Shown here one piece after another: positions 8,156 through 11,881 of a DNA stretch of 11,881 bases (positions are counted from its first letter, which is position 1; each line of letters starts with the position of its first letter). The stretch covers positions 1 to 11,881 of the forward strand of contig JAHJSO010000227.1 in NCBI GenBank assembly GCA_018830385.1. Direction: 5' to 3'. The notes under the pieces were generated by a model. That model made no database searches, was not told the DNA's origin, and was given only the letters and a program-made list of their open reading frames with translations. The translations under genes and the position numbers were made by a program. This DNA is from Elusimicrobiota bacterium. GTDB taxonomy: Bacteria > Elusimicrobiota > Endomicrobiia > CG1-02-37-114 > JAHJSO01.

Positions 8156-8772
8156 AAATTATTTTATGTTCTGTTTCCGCCCGCCGCAGGGAACTTGTAA
8201 AAAAGATAGGTCTCCCGTTTGTCATATCCGACCCGCGTTTTGACGAGTCCGCGGTTACTGAACAACCCATCTACAAAAAAAGGTTCCTCCCCGCGAGGAT
8301 GGTTGAGAAACTCGCCCTCGCAAAGGCGCTCAGGGGCAGTTGCAATTTTCACAGCGGTATTGCCGTCGGCGCCGACACGGTTGTGGTGTTAGGTAAAGAT
8401 ATAATAGGCAAACCGCGGGGCGTCAGAGAAGCGGCGGCCATACTTTCCAGATTGAACGGTACGAATCACACCGTGTACACCGGGGTGGCGCTGCTTGACC
8501 GTTTAACGGGCAGGGTTCTGGTTGCCCATGAAAAAACCGTAGTCAGGATGAGACACCTCTCCGGGGATGAAATAAGGGTTATTTCAAGGAAACACCTGGA
8601 CAAGGCGGGCGCTTATGCCGTCCAGGAAAAGGGCGACGCGCTGGTTGAAATTATTAAGGGTGATTATTACAACGTGGTGGGGTTCCCTGTCGGAAAGATA
8701 AAAGAGATGCTCGGTTTTTTTACGGGCCGGGCTAAAAGGGTTAAAAGAACTACTCGCCCAGCAACTCAGTAA
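8152..8772 (+). CDS. maf: Maf family nucleoside triphosphate pyrophosphatase
   Basis: Hydrolyses non-standard or excess nucleoside triphosphates to the monophosphate and pyrophosphate; the family is linked to septum control and nucleotide housekeeping. It has 206 residues. Marks are the N-terminal CSVSARRREL (family SxSxRR), DE at 31-32, Lys58 in LAKAL, the catalytic Asp75 in GADTVV, GKP with Lys87, GTNHTVYTGVAL, and DKAGAYAVQ with Gln158, then GDYYNVVGFPV. The AGAY..Q motif points to the YhdE-type (dTTP/UTP) branch rather than the YceF-type (m7GTP) branch; this is inference. The ATG overlaps the previous stop by 4 nt. The basic tail (about 192-206) runs into the convergent gene, and the 3' ends overlap by 23 bp. 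Confidence 0.95.
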   Translation: MKIILCSVSARRRELVKKIGLPFVISDPRFDESAVTEQPIYKKRFLPARMVEKLALAKALRGSCNFHSGIAVGADTVVVLGKDIIGKPRGVREAAAILSRLNGTNHTVYTGVALLDRLTGRVLVAHEKTVVRMRHLSGDEIRVISRKHLDKAGAYAVQEKGDALVEIIKGDYYNVVGFPVGKIKEMLGFFTGRAKRVKRTTRPATQ

Positions 8773-9445
8773 AGACCTTCACTTTGAGCGAAGTGTTTAT
8801 GTTCCTGTACCAGTCGTTTATGAGAGCCGTCCTTTTTTCCTGAGTCAGTTCTTCAAAAAATTTGTCCCTGTTTTTTTCAAAGTTGGTTAGTTGCCCGTCG
8901 TGTTTTCTGGCATATTCCACCTGTAGTTCAGGGTTGGATATTTTAACCGATGAAACAATGAGATTGTTCAGTTTTGCGATGGCTATCTGTCTCCTGCGGG
9001 ACTCTTCAAACTCCTTTGGCGTCATTCGTAACTGCCAGGAAAGAACCCTGAAATACGCCTGCTGGCTGAACCTGCCGTCCTCCTGGAACGCCTGGAACCT
9101 CTGCACGTCATAGCCGACTTCTCCGTCCGTTACCCGGATGCCGTATTTTTTCGTTTCCTGGTATAACACCTCTTCCCTTATTAAATCCTGCACCACGTCC
9201 TGGCGCGTCCGTTTTATTACCTCGTCGGTAATGTCAACGTTATTTGACCTGAGGTTATCCATTACCCTGTTGAATAGCAGGACATAATTCCTGTAAGGTA
9301 TCTTAACGCCGTTAATCTCTGCGATTGCGTTGGAAACCCTCGCCCCGCCGAAGAAATACCCGCCGAAACCGACGAATACGCCTGCAACGAACCCGGCGAT
9401 GGTAATTACAAAAATCGTCCGCATGTTTTTTCTGAGCCAATCCAT
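8750..9445 (-). CDS. Membrane-anchored SurA N-domain-like protein without PPIase domain
   Basis: A 231-residue protein, probably an envelope chaperone. A short positive N-terminus (MDWLRKNMR) and one hydrophobic helix (about 8-33) suggest an inner-membrane anchor with the rest outside the cytoplasm. Residues 37-170 match the pattern of SurA/PpiD N-terminal chaperone domains: IAEINGVKIPYRNY, then helices, and LIREEVLYQETKKYGIRVTD. The final helix (about 207-226, ALINDWYRNINTSLKVKV) resembles the C-terminal helix of the SurA chaperone core. No parvulin PPIase domain lies between the two. It starts 36 nt after the bactofilin stop with only a weak AGGG as SD, and ends inside the 3' end of maf. 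It should be co-transcribed with the bactofilin and M23 genes. Confidence 0.82.
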   Translation of the reverse strand: MDWLRKNMRTIFVITIAGFVAGVFVGFGGYFFGGARVSNAIAEINGVKIPYRNYVLLFNRVMDNLRSNNVDITDEVIKRTRQDVVQDLIREEVLYQETKKYGIRVTDGEVGYDVQRFQAFQEDGRFSQQAYFRVLSWQLRMTPKEFEESRRRQIAIAKLNNLIVSSVKISNPELQVEYARKHDGQLTNFEKNRDKFFEELTQEKRTALINDWYRNINTSLKVKVFTELLGE

Positions 9446-9481
9446 TTTTATAAACCCTGTTTGTTATTAACTATCAGGATG

Positions 9482-9868
9482 CTATCTACGGGCGGGCAGG
9501 TCCATCTCTATTACCTTGCTCTGTTCAGCGGCCATTACGCAGTGGCCTTCAAAAAGGGCTCCCTCGCTGATGGAGAGGACGCCCGTGTGTATGTCGCCTA
9601 ACACCTGTGATTTTGACTGGATTTCAATTGAGTGCGTTGCAGTGGCATTCCCCGTTATTTTCCCGCCGACGATAATGTTTTTTGCGGTTATGTCGCCCTG
9701 TACCTGTCCCGAAATGCCTACTATCACGCCGGATGCCTCAAGTATGGCGCCTTCTAATTTACCGTCAACCCGGATGGAGCCCTTTGTTCTTATTGTTCCC
9801 TGAAAAATCGTCTCGGGCCCGATAATCGTCTCAAGTTTTTCAGCAGAGTCATTTTTCTTTCCGAACAT
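9482..9868 (-). CDS. Bactofilin (polymer-forming cytoskeletal protein)
   Basis: Bactofilins form filaments through a small right-handed beta-helix and place cell-wall enzymes, so they affect cell shape. This one has 128 residues. A short N-terminal tail (MFGKKNDSAEKLET) is followed from about 14 to 112 by repeating glycine-rich beta-helix turns: IIGPETIFQGTIRTKGSIRVDG, GKLEGAILEASGVIVG, and VQGDITAKNIIVGG, and then a short tail ending in ARR. The SD GGGGTGAT (9874-9881) lies well placed before the ATG. The M23 endopeptidase gene is directly upstream with a 48 nt gap; such pairs are known in Helicobacter and Proteus, where the pair sets cell curvature or helical shape. A related role here is inferred. 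Confidence 0.93.
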   Translation of the reverse strand: MFGKKNDSAEKLETIIGPETIFQGTIRTKGSIRVDGKLEGAILEASGVIVGISGQVQGDITAKNIIVGGKITGNATATHSIEIQSKSQVLGDIHTGVLSISEGALFEGHCVMAAEQSKVIEMDLPARR

Positions 9869-9916
9869 TTTTCATCACCCCTATTGTAGCGCCCCTGGTT
9901 CCCGGTCGGGATAAGT

Positions 9917-10864
9917 TTACATTTTCACTTTAAAGAAAAGGTCCTTATCCATAAACCTTGCAGGGTTGGTTGTTTTACCCCTGCGCCACACTTCGTAGTG
10001 CAGGTGCACGCCCGTGGTTGTCCCGGTTTCTCCCATGAGGCCTATTGCCTGCCCTCTTTTAACCTTCTGTCCCTTTGTTATGAGCATTTTGGACAGGTGT
10101 GCATAGTAGGTCTGGAAGCCGTAACCGTGGTCAACTATTATCATCTTACCGTAGCCCTGCGCCCACCCGCAGTGTTTTATTATGCCGTCCGCTGTTACCA
10201 TGACAGACGTGCCTTTAACATTGCCTATGTCAAGTCCCGTGTGAAACTCATAATTGCCTGTCAGCGGGTGAACCCTGAAACCGTAAGGAGAGGTCGTGGC
10301 CCCATCACAGGGCCGGGTGTTCGGCATCGCACTGTAAGTCGCCCTCTGGTATGAGATAAAATTATTTATTTCTTCCGTGCTTTCCAATTGCTCCCGGCAC
10401 AAACTCCTGAGTGTTGTAACCTGGTAGTTCAGGTCACTGACTTCCAACTCGTGTATTTTCTTTTCAAGCAGTTTCTGCAGGTATTTCTGGTCCTGTGGCG
10501 CCGGGCCTCCTACGCCCTGCGAATCCCTGGTTATGATTGACTTTTTTGTTTTCATTTCCAGGAGATCCCTCAGTTGCTGGTCCTTTTCCTTTACCTGGGC
10601 GAGCAACTCCTGGGATTTTTTTAATTCGTTTGCAAAGAATACAAGTTTGAACCTGGTTACTTCCCTGTCCACTTTCAGACGCCAGTAATCAAAATGGCGG
10701 GTGGCGATGTAGGTTGACCACACGGTGAGTCCCGTCCACAGAAGAACCACAAACATAAGGAATGACAAACTGAAAGTGGTCCGGACAGGACACGCGGAAG
10801 TATGCGGTACAAAGATTATGGTAAGGTGGCGTTTAAGCGCCCGTCTTATTAAACTTAAATCCAT
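9917..10864 (-). CDS. Membrane-anchored M23 family metallopeptidase (LytM-type)
   Basis: Probable zinc endopeptidase that cuts peptidoglycan cross-links. It has 315 residues. A basic cytoplasmic tail with TIIFVPHTSA (15-24) is followed by one transmembrane helix (about 31-53) and a long, charged, partly coiled-coil stem (about 65-172). The M23 domain is at about 185-305: zinc ligands His208 and Asp212 in HTGLDIG, and the HLH motif (His287, His289), with His256 in AHLS also conserved. All expected active-site residues are present, so it should be active and not a degenerate regulator. There is no SD before the ATG; instead a strong promoter ends a few bases upstream, suggesting a leaderless message. 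Bactofilin follows 48 nt downstream, a known shape-control pairing. Confidence 0.94.
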   Translation of the reverse strand: MDLSLIRRALKRHLTIIFVPHTSACPVRTTFSLSFLMFVVLLWTGLTVWSTYIATRHFDYWRLKVDREVTRFKLVFFANELKKSQELLAQVKEKDQQLRDLLEMKTKKSIITRDSQGVGGPAPQDQKYLQKLLEKKIHELEVSDLNYQVTTLRSLCREQLESTEEINNFISYQRATYSAMPNTRPCDGATTSPYGFRVHPLTGNYEFHTGLDIGNVKGTSVMVTADGIIKHCGWAQGYGKMIIVDHGYGFQTYYAHLSKMLITKGQKVKRGQAIGLMGETGTTTGVHLHYEVWRRGKTTNPARFMDKDLFFKVKM

Positions 10865-10872
10865 TGCACATT

Positions 10873-10901
10873 ATTGTAACAGTTTTATGGACAAAAGTCA
10901 A
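10873..10901 (-). promoter_or_regulatory. Near-consensus sigma70 promoter of the M23-bactofilin-SurA_N genes
   Basis: On the minus strand, TTGACT (10901-10896) and TACAAT (10878-10873) are separated by exactly 17 nt: five of six bases match consensus in each box. Transcription should begin at about 10867-10864, at or within 3 nt of the ATG of the M23 gene. The TGA stop of the upstream gene (10900-10898) lies inside the -35 box. The surrounding 33 nt gap is AT-rich, and no ribosome binding site precedes the ATG, which agrees with leaderless translation. Confidence 0.7.
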
Positions 10902-11881
10902 GGGTTTTTTAAAATTTTTTCCACTTCTTCCCTGTCGGTATCCATAACGTATTTTATTCCGCTGATTTTTGCTGTTTTTTCTGTAAGTGCGGCTATATCG
11001 TTTCTGTCAATGTATTCAAGGGAGAATTTTCTCGCTCCGCACATTAGTTGTTTTAGTCCCTGTGCAAGTCGCTGGTAATAGGTATATACCGCCATTGCAG
11101 ACACGGGCAAATCAGAGAATTTTTTTCCATATTTTTTTCTCAGATAAGGCACTGTAACAAATATCTCATCAATTGTTTTTCCGTATTTTTCAACCGCAGA
11201 CGGTATGTTTTCGTCCTTTATACATCTGGCGAGTGTCTTACCGACCATTGCGGCTGCAATCGGCGCCCGCGCCATCCCTGCTGCCTTGAAATACGGAGCG
11301 CCGAGCGCAAGGACCTTGAATATATGGTCCTCAAGTGTCAACCCGCCGGCAAATACAATATCGGGAACGTATTGTTTCTTTTTTGAAAGGGTGTCTGCAT
11401 ATTGATATGTAAGGCAGGCAAGTTCAACAGTCGGCACACCCCATTCATTCATCATCCTCCACGGGGACATTCCCGTCCCGCCCCCTGCTCCGTCAACAGT
11501 TAAGACATCAATATTCACCCTGGATGAAAATTTTATTGCCCTAGCAAGGTCAGCGGGTCTGTAAGCGCCTGTTTTTAAGAACACATATTTTGCACCAAGT
11601 TTTCTGAGTTCCTCAACCCTTTTGATAAATGACTCCTCTTCCACCATTCCTATCCGGGAGTGCCTCTCAAATTCCTTGAAGACCTTTCTTTCAAATGCAT
11701 CAATTACCACAGGGTCTTCAGGGTCGGGCAGAACAATATAGCCCCTCTTTTTGAGGAGTTGCGCTTTTTTTAAATCAGAAATTTTCACCTCGCCGCCGAT
11801 ATTCTTTGCACCCTGTCCCCACTTCAATTCAACTGTATCCACATTGAGTTTTTCAATAGCATATTCCAGAACGCCAAGTCG
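10898..11881 (-). CDS. FMN-binding glutamate synthase-like domain protein, 5'-partial
   Basis: C-terminal 327 residues of a protein related to domain 2 of glutamate synthase (Glu_synthase, FMN-binding TIM barrel). The frame stays open to the window edge on the minus strand; the GTG at 11842 is internal. The visible part has VELKWGQGAKNIGGEVK, then YVFLKTG, DGAGGGTGMSPW (a GGTG phosphate-binding type loop), VPTVELAC and DIVFAGGLTLEDHIFKVLALGA, in the family order. The cysteine cluster that binds a 3Fe-4S centre in classical enzymes (near a CPxGI sequence) is not found at the expected place after the last barrel strands. It is therefore a divergent member, and glutamate production is not assured. 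Some of its DNA is AT-richer than the left block. No gltD-type partner is visible. Confidence 0.8.
   Translation of the reverse strand, partial: RLGVLEYAIEKLNVDTVELKWGQGAKNIGGEVKISDLKKAQLLKKRGYIVLPDPEDPVVIDAFERKVFKEFERHSRIGMVEEESFIKRVEELRKLGAKYVFLKTGAYRPADLARAIKFSSRVNIDVLTVDGAGGGTGMSPWRMMNEWGVPTVELACLTYQYADTLSKKKQYVPDIVFAGGLTLEDHIFKVLALGAPYFKAAGMARAPIAAAMVGKTLARCIKDENIPSAVEKYGKTIDEIFVTVPYLRKKYGKKFSDLPVSAMAVYTYYQRLAQGLKQLMCGARKFSLEYIDRNDIAALTEKTAKISGIKYVMDTDREEVEKILKNP

Noticed and set aside
9883..9888. TACAAT on the minus strand before the bactofilin gene, like the M23 promoter -10 box
   Set aside because: No acceptable -35 box at 16-18 nt (the bases there read like TCCCGA), and a start from it would leave the SD at the very 5' end.
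9998..10354. 118-codon plus-strand open frame opposite the M23 catalytic domain
   Set aside because: The M23 motifs on the minus strand are intact, so the plus frame is a shadow.

Overview
The window looks like an ordinary chromosomal stretch of a free-living bacterium. It is densely coded, with no transposase, integrase, phage, CRISPR, tRNA or rRNA signal. Base composition is near balanced, and Ile ATA and Arg AGG codons are common in most genes. The gene set includes a type IV pilus/secretion ATPase, a bactofilin with an M23 peptidase, a SurA-like chaperone domain and WecA/WecB surface-glycan enzymes. This fits a probably Gram-negative-type bacterium, perhaps from a little-cultured phylum such as Omnitrophota or Elusimicrobiota. 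That placement is inference only, with low confidence.

Left block, + strand, 1-8772: nine genes run in one direction with almost no spacing. They are a pilB/gspE-type ATPase (5' end cut off by the window), argJ, a YwlE-type protein-arginine phosphatase, glyA, a wecA/tagO-type glycolipid initiator, wecB/mnaA, an AmrS-type radical SAM protein, a small DUF4321-like membrane protein and maf. Junctions are overlaps (20, 11, 4 and 4 nt) or gaps of 1-7 nt, so translation is probably coupled. The only real break is the 104 nt gap 5588-5691 before wecB, which holds a short hairpin and a good ribosome binding site. WecA and WecB act together: one loads a sugar phosphate on undecaprenyl phosphate, the other makes UDP-ManNAc for the glycan. 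The orders ywlE-glyA-wecA-wecB and DUF4321-maf recall neighbourhoods I know from Firmicutes.

Right block, - strand, 11881-8750: a glutamate-synthase-like FMN domain protein (5' end cut off by the window) is followed by an envelope/cell-shape set: a membrane-anchored M23 endopeptidase, a bactofilin and a membrane-anchored SurA N-domain protein without a PPIase domain. A near-consensus sigma70 promoter (TTGACT, 17 nt, TACAAT) sits directly before the M23 gene. Its -35 element contains the stop codon of the upstream gene, and its predicted start site is only 0-3 nt from the ATG, so the M23 message is predicted to be leaderless.

The two blocks converge at 8750-8772, where the 3' ends of maf and the SurA-like gene overlap by 23 bp. 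I see no clearly new system. The points most worth a second look are the leaderless promoter, the M23-bactofilin-SurA_N trio, and the glutamate-synthase-like protein that lacks the usual iron-sulfur cysteines.
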